Source: Euphorbia lathyris
Lineage: Eukaryota > Streptophyta > Magnoliopsida > Malpighiales > Euphorbiaceae
Assembly: GCF_963576675.1 (NCBI RefSeq)
Contig: NC_088918.1
Span: 37,853,501-37,917,500, forward strand
Length of the DNA stretch: 64,000 nt
Reading direction: 5' to 3'
Shown piece by piece: positions 34,493 through 45,569 of this stretch. The translations under genes were made by a program, and so were the position numbers. Positions within the stretch are counted from its first letter, which is position 1; the number at the start of each line of letters is the position of its first letter. The notes below the pieces were generated by a model. It saw nothing but the letters and a program-made list of their open reading frames with translations, ran no database searches and had not been told where the DNA came from.

Positions 34493-37400
34493 ATGAAAGT
34501 TCTTCGCGAATCGAAAGACGTGTTCACATGGAAGGATGAGATCCTCACACGGGTCAGTCCAGATGTGATCACTCATAAGCTCAATATCGCCAAAGATGCG
34601 GTTCCAGTGGCTCAGAAGAGAAGGAATCATGGGCCAGAGAGACAGAAAGTGATAGGGGGAGAGATATCTAAACTGAAAAAGGCGGACGCCATCGAGGAAG
34701 TTATTTACACGCAATGGCTGGAGAATGTAGTCCTGGTTAAAAAGGCAGGCGGATCATACCGCATGTGTATCGATTTCACGGACCTTAATAAGGCTTGTCC
34801 CAAAGACAACTACCCTTTGCCTTGCATTGATATTCTAGTTGACGGAACCGCAGGACATGCAGTATATTCCTTCACAGATGTGAAGTCGAGTTATCACCAG
34901 ATCCTCATGGAGCCATCAGATAGGATCAAAACTTCCTTTGTAACCCACCAGGCGACTTATTGCTTCAAAGTCATGCCTTTTGGGCTTAAGAACGCTGGAG
35001 CTACTTACCAGCGGATGATGAACAAAATATTCGAAGGAAAAAAAGGTGACAACTTCTCAGTTTATGTGGATGACATGATCATTAAAAGCACCACCATGGA
35101 GAGGCATACAGAGGACATAAGGGAAGTCTTAGGAGTCCTTCGTCAGCACAACATCAAGCTAAATCCTGAGAAGTGTACTTTTGGGGAAACTTATGGAAAA
35201 TTCCTGGGATACATGATCAGCCAGAAAGGAGTAGGTCCCAATCCAGATAAAATCAAAGCTGTACTGGATATGAAGGTGCCACAAAATGTCAGAGAGGTGC
35301 AACGCCTTAATGGGCGAATCATAGCACTTGGTCGATTCATCTCATGCTCCACTCGTAGATGCCAACCTTTTTATGAAGTGATAAAAAACAGAAAGCATTC
35401 GAGTGGAATGAAGATTGCAAACAGGCCTTCGAAGGGATCAAACGCTTCCTCTCAGAACCACCTCTAATGAGTAGACCTTTGGAAGGTGAGAATCTGTACA
35501 TGTATGTTTCTGTTACTGATAAAGCAGTTTGCATAGTCATGATAAGGGAAGAAGACGGCCAACAATATCCGATCTACTACATAAGCAAAGTCCTAAAAGA
35601 TGCCGAAACTCGGTATTCAAGATTGGACAAGATGGCTTTGGCTGTGGTCACCACTTTGATTCGCCTGAGACCTTATTTTTAAGCACACACGGTCATTGTT
35701 CGCACCAACATACCCATGAGGAAGGTATTACAAAAGCCGAAAACTTCAGGGAGGCTGATGGAGTGGGCGATCCGCCTAGGCGAGTTTGATGTTCATTATG
35801 AAGGCAGATCCGCCTTGAAAAGCCAAGTCTTGGCAGACTTTGTAAACGAATTCACCGAAGAGGGCATAAACCTTCCCAAACCAAAAGTGGAGGAATGGAT
35901 GATGTATATAGATGGCGCTTCTTCAGCGGAAGGCATAGGAATAGGCGTAGTAATCAAGGGACCTTACTATATCAAGTTACATTATGCTGCGAAGTTGGAG
36001 TTCCCTGCAACCAATAATGCCGCAGAATATGAAGCCTTGATATTGGGGCTGCGCCTGCTGAAGGAGATAATGCCAGAGCGAGTTGTGATCTACAGCGACT
36101 CTAAGCTAATGGTCAATCAGGTGATCAAAAACTTTAATGTAAAAGACGAAACTCTGGTCAAATATGTAGAGGAGGTCAAAAAGATATTAAACCATCTAGA
36201 AATCAAAGAAACCAAGTGGGAGCTAGTTCACGTATTGCGAGGATCAAACGCAGAAGCGGATCACTTGGCTAAGCTGGCTTCAAGCAAAGATCAGTGGGCG
36301 GACCTGTAGTGCCCATTCGAGGTGAAAGTCAGACCGGCATTCGCCCCAGAACTCATAGCTCTTCTTACGCCCGCCGAGGGAGATTGGAGATCGCCGATCC
36401 AGCAGTATCTCACAAATGGGACTTTGCCTCAAGACAAAGAAGAAGCCAGACAGACGGTAAGAAAAGCGGCATACTTCTCCATAATAAATGACCAGCTGTA
36501 CAGGAAATCTTTTGGGCACCCCTGGTTGAAATATGTTACGATGCAAGAAGGACAAGAGATCCTCAAAGAATTACATGAAGGTGCTTGCGGAGCCCATGAA
36601 GCATCCGCCTCCATTCTAAAAAAGTCCAGGTTATCCGGATTTTATTGGCCTACGGCGGAACTCGATGCACAAAAGTTGGTAGAGACGTGTCATAATTGCC
36701 AAGTCCATGCAAACGAATCCCACACGGCTAAGCACCTGCAAAAGCCCATATCGAAGGACGACCTTTTGCCGTCTGGGGAATCGACATTGTCGGTCCTTTT
36801 CCTTCTACCAAGAGACAAAGGAAATATGTGGTAGTAGCTGTGGACCACTTTACAAAGTGGGTAGAGGCCGAAGCTGTCTCCTCCATAAACGCAGAGCGGA
36901 TGGTCGAGTTTGTCAGGGACAATATCGTCGAAAGATACGAGATCCCCCACACGATTATCACTGACAATGAGACGCAGTTCAATTGTGGAGAGTTCAGAGC
37001 ATTCTGCGAAAGTCAAGGCATTCAGAACAGATTCGCCTCTATTTACTACCCCCAATCCAATGGGATGACTGAAGTCACAAATCGAACGATCGTTAAAGGC
37101 ATAAAAAAGTGACTGGGGGAGCATAAAAAAAAGTGGGCGGATCAGCTAATGAATGTCCTATGGGCATACAGAACCACTCCTCGGACAGCAACAGGTGAAT
37201 CACCGTTCGCCCTCTCCTATGGCATAGAAGCTATGATCCCCGTTGAGATTCAGGTCCCTAACGACAGAGTCTTATTCTATTGTGAAGACAAGAATGACCA
37301 AAGGTTGAGGGAAAGTCTTGACCAACTGGAAGCAAAAAGGGAGAAAGCGTATGTACGAATGGCCGCCTACAAACAGAGGATCGCAGCCTATCATGACAGA

Positions 37401-37625
37401 CACGCCAAACTCATGGATTTGAACCCAGGAGATCTAGTGCTCCAGAAGGCGGACAAAATTCAATCCACGGAGGGCACAGGAAAGTTGGGAATCACCTGGA
37501 TGGGGCCATACAAGATAGTCACCAAAATTGGACCCGCCACTTTCAAAATCCAGGATATGGAAGGGAACACATTGCCACGAACGTGGAATATTCAGAACCT
37601 CCGCAAATATTTCGCCAAAGAATAA
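34493..37625 (+). pseudogene. Tat-A RT-RNase H-integrase
   Basis: RT is well kept to 35390: MCIDFTDLNKACPKDNYPLP, FGLKNAGATYQRMM and intact YVDD (35067-35078). A frameshift in the A-run near 35390 leads to RNase H (MYIDGASS, YSDSKL), with stops at 35680-35682 and 36307-36309. The integrase zinc region (HEGACGAHEA..CHNC) follows. A second frameshift near 36770 leads to the integrase core (VAVDHFTKWVEAEAV, TDNE in place of TDNG, NGMTEVTNRT), with a stop near 37110, and the tail to 37625. Non-functional as it stands. Confidence 0.9.
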
Positions 37626-38180
37626 AATGTAACCAAGGTCTTGAGTACTCTTTTTCCTTTAGTAAGGTTTTATCCCATGTGGTTTTTCTTATTAAAGGTT
37701 TTAATGAGGCTCACACATAAGACCAATTTGATGTAATAAGGCGAATTACCATTTAATAAAGAGAAATTTTTCATCTTGCAAATTCTATCTTAAGTATTTT
37801 CTTGCAACAATATAAATATTCCAGATTAAAAAAGGGGGAGGTAACAAACGCATTCCCATGGTAGAATAATGCCATCATGGCATAACTACCTTCTCCTCAA
37901 AGATAGGAGAACAATACTCTCAGCGGCGGATCAATTTACCTCAAAGATCGGAAATAATTGATCACCGTTAGAGACAGAGTTAAAACATTTCTCAGACGTG
38001 AGATCTTTACACTCTCAAATACTCTTCCCAAAGAAGAGTCTCAAGACCTGGCGGCGGATCGATTCACCTCAAAGATAGGAAGCAAATCGATCGCCTAAGG
38101 CAGCTTAACTTCCTCAAAAGGAATAAAAGCTTCAAAGCCTTCAAAAAGGCTCACATTCCAAGGTACGGCTGGCCAGCTAT
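37626..38180. other. Tat-A spacer after pol
   Basis: Homologous to Tat-B 53647-54180. Includes the conserved inverted repeat at 37656-37698 and several GGCGGATC..CTCAAAGA-type repeated blocks (37900-38100). No gene. Confidence 0.6.
37656..37698. terminator. conserved inverted repeat between convergent genes (Tat-A)
   Basis: CCTTTAGTAAG (37656-37666) and CTTATTAAAGG (37688-37698): 11-bp arms with one position that pairs as G-U in RNA. Equivalent hairpins occur at 53677-53718 (perfect) and 23993-24034 (one mismatch). A role in ending or processing the converging transcripts is inference. Confidence 0.4.
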
Positions 38181-39626
38181 TGTTGAGCGATTTCCGCAAG
38201 TGCACGGTATACGCTTGTAGTAATAAAAGATATCGATCCCACAGGGAACGTTTTTAAACAAAACTTATTTATAATCGGTTAAATTTACTTTTAGGTTTAT
38301 AATATGGAAAAATCGTTTAATCGGTTTTGGTTTTGAAATTGCTAGAATGAGAATTAGATAGAGTATAAAAACGTTAGAAAATATTCTGATTTAAGAATGA
38401 ATTTGCAAGATAGGAACATTCAGTACTTTTTAGAAAAGTAAACAGATGTATTTGTTTGCATTAAGCAAAGAAAACAACTTTAAACTTTGTACGAATTATA
38501 AAGATGAAATAAATGACGGAACCTCTAATTAATTGGCTTTGAACATGACAAAACCCTTTCGGGATAGTTGCCCTTAATCAAATTAAAACTCTTTCGAGAT
38601 AATAATTTGCCTAAGTGTTCAACAAAGTTTCCTTGTAAAGATTTTGGATTAAATACGTTTTAATGAAAACACCAGCAGTCACTTTAGTGGATTGGTTACC
38701 ATAAGTGCTGCATAAAAATCTATCGAATAGAACGGACTTTATTAGATGAAATATAAATTGATACAAGTTTACAGAGAATATGGAGCATGGAAACATTCGA
38801 CGACTTGCAAGTGAACGGGTTGTCAATCCTTTCCTTGGGTTTCGTTAGAGTTTGTCAGGCTCAGGGGCGGATCCTCTACTCAATCTTCTCGCTAAATCTT
38901 CGTAATAGAGACTGGGTCGATCTACTACCAACACGAAAACTAAACTGGAACAATGTCTAAACGCTACTAAACTTGTTATTATTTAATAAACAATGTGTGT
39001 ACAGCATATTGCTTTTTACAGAATCGAAATTCTAATCTTTGACTCATTTCTGAGTCAGAGTTTCTGCATAACTCTTGCACTAATCTTCTCTTCTAACTCT
39101 CTCATTATTATTCAACTCTCAAATCAACTCTTTATTTATAGATGTTGAAGAGTCTTGATTGAAGTGTCGTGTCCGTTGTGAAGGATCGTGTTTTGTCGAA
39201 AACGAAAGTGTGTAACTAGGCTTCTAAAAACTCCTGCTCGTACCGAGAATATTAAATTCTCTACCGAGAATGGGGGAGCATAAATTGGTCTTCAAACGAA
39301 GGAAGGAAAAACTGAGGAACGCGTGTCGCGATCGTGAATGTGGGGGCCGCGGTCGCGGCACGGAACGTTTTTCAGCTCTTCTGCTTTCGTTTGCGTCCTC
39401 GATTTGGCGTTATTAATTTCTGTCGTCTTCGACTCCTTTTGTAGGGTTTTTCTTCTGTTTTTGAGCTCTTTTTGTTCCTATTTGGATTTTACCAAATATT
39501 TATGTACCTTACAAGAAAGAAACATATTCGAGAGTAAAAGCTTTCTAAACAGTTATAAATAGCATAAATTCGTAGCAATATTGATGTAATTATTGATGAT
39601 ATTTTAGGTATATTTTGGGCTTAACA
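38181..39626 (-). mobile_element. solo LTR of an Athila-like element (1446 bp)
   Basis: TGTTGAG..CTTAACA with no internal region. Its right end matches the LTR start at 1-141, which gives minus orientation. It interrupts Tat-A: the sequence GGTACGGCTGGCC just left of it continues, in uninterrupted Tat-B, as at 54154. Flanks GCTAT / CCTAC may be a mutated 5-bp duplication. Solo LTRs arise by recombination between the two LTRs of one element. Confidence 0.8.
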
Positions 39627-39760
39627 CCTACCTTGAACCAGCAAAATCCTAAAACCTAGAAATTTACTTGCTGAAAGATATAAAGCATAAGGTAAAGTTA
39701 ATGGTTGAAAAAGGATTAATCAAAAAATAACAATTGTACTTAGTGACATTCACAAATAAA

Positions 39761-41638
39761 CTAAACGTTTACAGCGGCATCCTCCTTAGCATCTTTCTCT
39801 AAAGATGCACTCTCTAGAGGAACCTCATTCTCCGTAACGACAGTTCCCGCCTGAGGAGCCGTACAATCAATCATCGCGTCATTGGCTTTGTCACCCGCCT
39901 CTTTGGATGCTTCGCTGAGATCATCCGATTCAAGGTCGACAACAGGCTTGCTCTCCTCGCCTGACCCATTCAGCTCCTTCCGAATTTGATCGCGGATGAA
40001 ATCCTTAACGTTCGGTATCCTGTCATACTTAATGCAATCCTCAACCTCAGGGACCACATATTCTGGATCCACAAAATCAATTTCGGGGTAGGTAAGCTTC
40101 ACATAGGCCATGATCCGCTCGCCGTAGTAATAAGCGCGGTTGCCCGCCATAATCTCCGAGTTTGATAGGGCAGCTTTATGGTTCTTAGCATCCTCCTCCA
40201 TCTTCTCCTTCAAGCTACGGATCTCCGCATCCTTGCTTTCATTAAGGGCAATGGCGGAAGCAGCATTTGCACTTGGCGAACCAATATCCTCCCAAGTCGG
40301 GCTTAACCACCTATGCAAGAATTAGAAGGCCAAAATCAGGATGCATAGTAGAAGGGAGAAAAACAGTAAAGTAAACATACCTGCTCTTGATCCATCCTAG
40401 GCTTCCCAGCTTTCATGGCATCCACCAGTAATTTCTCTCCACCAGCAGCGGTTTATCTCTTCTTCTTAATAGGAGGATCCGCGGCACCCTCCAAAGGGCG
40501 TTTCCCGGAGCTCCTACTGGGATCCGCCACTTGCGCATCTTTCTAGGCCTCCAACTCCTTCTGTTTTTTATGCTTCTCTACAAGGGCGCGACTGGCCTCA
40601 GACAAACCCCTGACAAGGGAACAAAGAATAATAATCAAGGTTCAAAGAAGAAACAAAGTTACCTTCATCAAGTTGGGTAAACTTTGCGTAAGTAATCACA
40701 TCCCCCACACGACGGACCAGAGGAATGTCATTCATCATGAATTCCAGAGCATCGGCGTACGTCCAAGCATCCGTCTTGATGCTCTTCATGAGATCCGCCA
40801 CTTTCTCATCGTTGTCTGTCAGTATACGCAAGTGCCCAGCCATGTGTTGAGGATTAGCGTTCCAATTCAACGGGAATCCCAGAGATTCGCCATCTTTCAC
40901 TTTAACAAAGAAAAATTTTTCGTCCCAGAGATGGACGTTTGACATTTTGTCGCAAAAAGGCGAATAACTCTTGAATTTGGCAAAAGTGTAGAAAGATTCG
41001 GTTTGACGCTTCGAAGGTTTGTGAAGAGATCGGAAGACACGAGGGTTACAGACTACCCCCAGATTCGAAGCTAAGTAACAATCTAGAGCTATGTCCAACC
41101 AGCCATTTGGATGCAGCTGGCAGACAGTGATCCCAAAGAACTCCAAAATATCCCCCATCATACGGGGAATAGGAAGGCAGAATCCTCTCTCCACATGACT
41201 ACTGTACACGGACAGGAATCCCTTGTGGGGACAGACGGGTCACTGATGAGTAGTCGCCAACTCGGTCTCGTAATTTTTGATCCACGGATAGCGATCCGCC
41301 AAATCCGTAAGATCCGCGGCGCTCATACGAGACGAAGTAATCTCTGCACGAGGCTTCTTTTTCCTAATCGGAGTTGAAGGGGAAGCTTCCATCCCCGAAA
41401 GGGTCCTAGGATCTATCGCCGAAGCAATATAAGCTACAGCGGCGGAAGGGTTCTGGATTCTAATTAAACGAGGGCGATGATTCCTACTCTCCCTCACCGT
41501 ATTACGCAACTCGGATAAATCACAACTAGGCGTACTTTTAGAGGAATTAGAACTCTCGAAAGAGGTCCAACTAAACAAAGGCTCGGAGGAAGTGGTCAAA
41601 TCAAAGAGTTCAATGGTAGAGCCAGAGGAAGAACTCAT
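39761..41638 (-). pseudogene. Tat-A antisense gene (spliced, decayed, internally deleted)
   Basis: Start at 41638 (MSSSSGSTIELF..), matching the Ser-rich start of Tat-B. It contains MSAADLTDLADRYPWIKNYETELA, ERGFCLPIPRMMGDIL and QLHPNGWLDIALDCYLASNLG. Stop TGA at 41240-41242 replaces an Arg codon. A frame change near 40600 and a stop near 40543 follow. The intron after ..EQ is kept (40311-40380, 70 nt, GT..AG, phase 0) though its sequence differs from Tat-B. Downstream, the end of exon 2, the second intron and the start of exon 3 are deleted, so VKPDLGGYW runs into the coiled-coil part (LNESKDAEIRSLKEK). The C-terminus to 39761 is open. Function unknown. Confidence 0.7.
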
Positions 41639-41951
41639 AAAAACCCAGATGGCAACAAGAACAAGACGAGAAGGTTCACTTACATAGAAAATCGGAAGCT
41701 TTGAAGATTCTTGGCGCTGGAAAAGCTCTGAAAAAACGCAAGCCAAATCGAAAGGAAATTAGCAAATGAGGCAAAAAGAGAGAGAGAGAAGTTGAAGAAG
41801 GTACCGCCACTTACCTCGAGCTGTGCATCCAGGACACCTGTCGCACATTAAATGGCCTGGAACAGAGCGGTAATTAATGCGACTCATCATGACAACGCGC
41901 CAGGAAGTGCAAAAGCCATAAAGGACTTTAACAAAACTTTGGGGGGGCTTC
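41639..41951. other. Tat-A antisense-gene upstream region and polypurine tract
   Basis: Non-coding. GTAAGT on the minus strand near 41675 matches a possible leader-intron donor in the other copies. The polypurine tract GGGGGGGCTTC (41941-41951) abuts the 3' LTR. Confidence 0.5.
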
Positions 41952-42464
41952 TGATAACATCGAGATATTATCTACGGGATCAAAGAGGATATTTACCAAA
42001 ACGACTGCATACTCGGACGATCCGGGAAGCAATGGCATATCAAGCAAGCCATCCGAGTGGCGGATCACCTAGATTCTGCAACACGCCATTCGTAGTCAAA
42101 CCTACGAGAGACCCGCCATCATGCCTCGATCCGCCCGTCGAACGGTTAAGCCGATTCTCAATAAAGGCAACTAATAACCCATTAATGAGCTAACGGTCAT
42201 ACTTGAATGAGGTCAGTAACCGCTATTAATGAGGCATTAATGGAGACTCTTTAGTTACTAGGAGTTACGACTACATGACTATAAATAGCTTGCATCCCAA
42301 GCTATTGAGGTACACACACATTCTCGCTCTCTTAAACCCTACTTTGTCAATACAGTTTATTCTCTTACTATATACTGACTTTGGTATCGGAGCTTCTCCC
42401 CGTCGAACCCAACGATGCCCCCCGCAGGGAAGGAATCCGGTCGAAAGTTCATCACTAGTTATCA
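41952..42464 (+). repeat. Tat-A 3' LTR (513 bp)
   Basis: TGATAACA..AGTTATCA, about 20 differences from the 5' LTR, counted by eye. TATAAATA near 42280. Confidence 0.92.
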
Positions 42465-42802
42465 ACTATTAATCTAATACTAAGATTAATTCTGGTCGAA
42501 TAGAGACTGCCTGAGATTAATTCCGATCACTTTGAGACTACCTAAGATTAATTCCGATCACTTTGAGACTGTCTGAGATTGATTCCGGTCGAAAAAAATC
42601 TGCCTGAGGTTGATTTAGCGTCGTCAATGGCTGCCATGAGAGAGAAATCATATTCCTTCTTTCCACAATTCAACGTTATGCACAAGGTTTTAAATTACAA
42701 CCTACATGTCAGCAGGTAAAAGCCTTTTTAATATTAAATGCCAACTTAAATTATGGACCACTAGATCTTGATCCAATGGCTATTAAACACTCACCATGTA
42801 TG
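42465..42802. other. unassigned segment between Tat-A and the copia array
   Basis: Starts with the right target duplication ACTAT, then the 31-bp tandem repeat at 42484-42607. An open frame without its own ATG start runs 42614-42820 (68 codons, contains LLSTIQRYAQGFKLQPTC). I do not recognise it; it may be chance. Confidence 0.35.
42484..42607 (+). repeat. 31-bp tandem repeat, four units
   Basis: Units at 42484, 42515, 42546 and 42577, each beginning GATT(A/G)ATTC and ending in CCTGA/TCTGA-like sequence. Units 2 and 3 differ at only three positions. The fourth is more diverged. Confidence 0.8.
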
Positions 42803-43722
42803 GAGATAATTTCCCCATGAAAGACTTGGGAGAAGCAGCCTACATCTTAGGGATCAAGATCTATCGCGATAGATCAAGGAGACTGCTCGGACTATCCCAA
42901 TCTACATATATTGACAAAGTGCTAAAACGTTTTGACATGCATGAATCGAAAAGAGGTAACTTACCAATGGTCCATGGTGTCAAGTTATCAAATGGTCAGT
43001 GTCCTAAAACGGACAGTGACAAGAATCGCATGGCTGTAATTCCTTACTCCAGCGCGGTTGGTTCGATCATGTATGCTATGCTTTGCACTAGACCTGATGT
43101 GGCATTCGCATTAAGTATGACGAGCCGATATCAAGGGAATCCAGGATTTGATCACTAGATTGCTGTCAAGAACATTCTTAAGTATCTTAGAAGAACTAAA
43201 GACATGTTCCTCGTATATGGTCAAGGAGAATTGAAAATTGAAGGATATTAAGATGTTAGTCATCTGACTGATGAAAATGATTATAGATCCCAATCAGGAT
43301 ACCAGTTTATCCTGAATGGAGGTTCAGTTAGTTGGAAGAGTTCCAAACAAGGAAGTGTTGCTTTCTCGTCGACTGAATCAGAGTACATCGCATCTGCAGA
43401 AGCGGCAAAGGAGGCTGTTTGGATTAGAAAGTTCATAACAGAACTAGGAGTGGTGCCTGACATTGTAAATCCCATTACTCTGTACTGTGATAACAATGGA
43501 GCCATTGCACAAGCAAAGGAAACACGGTCTCATAATGCATCCAAACATTATCTCAAGCGATATCATCTCATTAGGGAGATCATAGCCAGAGGAGATGTGA
43601 GAATAGAAAAGGTGCCCACTGAGGACAACGTTGCAGATCCGTTGACCAAGCCGTTACCACAAAGATCTCACGATAAACATCTTAGTTCTTCTGGTATTAG
43701 TTTCAGAAACAATTGGCTTTAG
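42803..43722 (+). pseudogene. copia RT C-terminus and RNase H (left array unit, truncated)
   Basis: Same frame and about 98-99% like 60369-61277. Begins in the RT region just after the YVDD block (NFPMKDLGEAAYILGIKIYRD). RNase H shows CDNNGAIAQAKE and ends RNNWL. Stops: TAG at 43156-43158 (Trp in the sister copy) and TAA at 43249-43251 (Ser). Everything upstream is missing. Confidence 0.9.
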
Positions 43723-43736
43723 TCCAAGTGGGAGAA

Positions 43737-45555
43737 TGTTGGAATTTAGTGTCCTAAATACAATTGTTTTGGATATTAATATTAATGAATAAATTGTTTA
43801 TTTGGTCATTTGTTTAATCAGATATATAGCATTAATATGTAACTATATATAAAGGCACAAATATTTCGCAAAGGAAGTAATCCTAAGTTTATTCAAGTAG
43901 TTATAAAGTGTTCATACAAGCATGAAGTGAGACTATACTTTATAATAGACTGATAGACTTAAAGTGAACCCAAGTCAAGTAATATGTTATAGGGATTGGC
44001 ATATTGCTGTTGAGACTTGCATGTAATAGTGTTTTCTGTCGAGACAGAAAGCTGATCTCACAAGCTTTAGATATTCTGATATCTAGACAGTTACATGGAT
44101 CTGATGAAGGAGTTCATTAGGATTGGGACCCGACTTGAGATAACAGAATGGAGTGATTTATCTAATGTGTCAACTGTTCATCTCATCGGTATTAGTAGGT
44201 ATAACTAATCCTCAGACTCAAACATTCATTAATTAGTAATTCTGGATTGCAGAGTCTGATACTTTGATTCTGTGCGAGCACGATCCAATAGGTGAGAGCC
44301 TAGGGTGTGTGAGAGCAGGGTTGGGTATCACGCGAAGTAATTACAGAATGATTAATGTCAGATTGAGCATTCGTCACTCCCGATAAATGGGAGAGATATC
44401 CAAAGGGCCGCTTGTGGTGAATTGACTAAAATCCTTGCAAGGTGATACAGTTAAGAGTAGAAATAAACATTTCACTTAACTTATCTTTCAGAGTGAATTC
44501 AACCTGTACAAGTAAAACCGAACTCTTCGTTATATGTAACCTTGACACATTCCATGGTTATAAGGAATTGACCGAAAGGATATAGTTGATGAAGGATCGT
44601 ATTATACTGTACCTAATACAGAAAGGTTAACGTCAGTTATCAACCTGACTTCTTAATTGCTCTGGGGGAATATCATAGGTTCTGCTAGTAACAACTCGCG
44701 ACGGTATTCCGTTATATATATGTTGGAATTAATCGTGATGAATAATTTCAAATGATATATACGGCTAGTGGCAATAAAGAACCTAATGGGTCGCATATGG
44801 GACTTGGAATCGGAGGACGAAAATGTAATTAGTGGGACATACACATATGGGCCGAAATTTACATTAATTTAGGGATAAATTAATTTGATTAATAATTATA
44901 ATTTGATTATGATTATCAATTAAATTAAAAGATTATCTGATAATATTAATTAGAAGTTTTAAGTGATTAAAACTCTATTTAATTATCCCTAACATTAATT
45001 AATTATTAATTTGATTAATAATAATTATCTAGATATAATTAGTTATTATTTAGATAATAGTAAAGTGTTTATTTAATTATCTAATTAGGAATCCTATTCC
45101 ATATAAGATTCCAATTATTTAATTATCTAACACAACTGGGATTAGGGTTAAGAAAAGTCTATAAATAGACTTCCCTAACCCCAAATTTTGACACACAAAA
45201 ATAGGAGAGGAGGAATCGTTCCGTCTTTCGTCACGGCTAATTTACTTTATTTCTTACTCCCTCTTTGATCTCGTATCGATTTCTGTTAGAGGCAATCATA
45301 ACGATTGCTATTCATTGATGGTTGATCACTGATTATCTTTTGGTTTTGTGTTTAATCAAACGTTAGTGGTTCACGAGTTGATAATAACAAGTTGTGGGCA
45401 CTTCGTTTGCAACGGTAGATAGTTCATCAGTAAATGTATTACTATCTATCCCTCTTTATATGAAATAACAATTAACAGATATTGGAAAAGGGAAATAGAT
45501 AAAATAGATAAAATGTTATTATTCCGCTATGCCTAGGCTTGTCTATTTTCCTACA
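43737..45555 (+). repeat. copia array LTR 1 (1819 bp)
   Basis: TGTTGG..CCTACA, preceded by AAGTGGGAG (43726-43734) and followed by the PBS. About 30 differences from LTR 2 by eye (under 2%). Confidence 0.92.
45160..45167 (+). promoter_or_regulatory. TATA box of copia array LTR 1, inside a palindrome
   Basis: TATAAATA sits in the middle of AAGTCTAT-AA-ATAGACTT (8-bp arms), itself flanked by GGGTTA / TAACCC. The same arrangement occurs in LTR 2 at 62715-62722. Confidence 0.5.
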
Positions 45556-45556
45556 T

Positions 45557-45569
45557 TGGTATCAGAGCC
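45557..45569 (+). other. primer binding site, copia array
   Basis: TGGTATCAGAGCC one base after LTR 1; tRNA-Met type. Confidence 0.9.

Larger units (their letters stand above)
31273..42464 (+). mobile_element. Tat-A, full-length gypsy/Tat retrotransposon (decayed)
   Basis: LTR 31273-31785, PBS, gag-protease-RT-RNase H-integrase to 37625, spacer, inserted solo LTR 38181-39626, antisense gene 41638-39761, polypurine tract, LTR 41952-42464. Flanks ACGAT / ACTAT fit a 5-bp duplication with one mutation. LTRs differ at about 20 of 513 positions by eye, more than in Tat-B, so this copy is older. Many stops and frameshifts. Confidence 0.92.

Noticed and set aside
42484..42607. CRISPR-like array
   Set aside because: The 31-bp units are directly adjacent with no spacers, in plant nuclear DNA.
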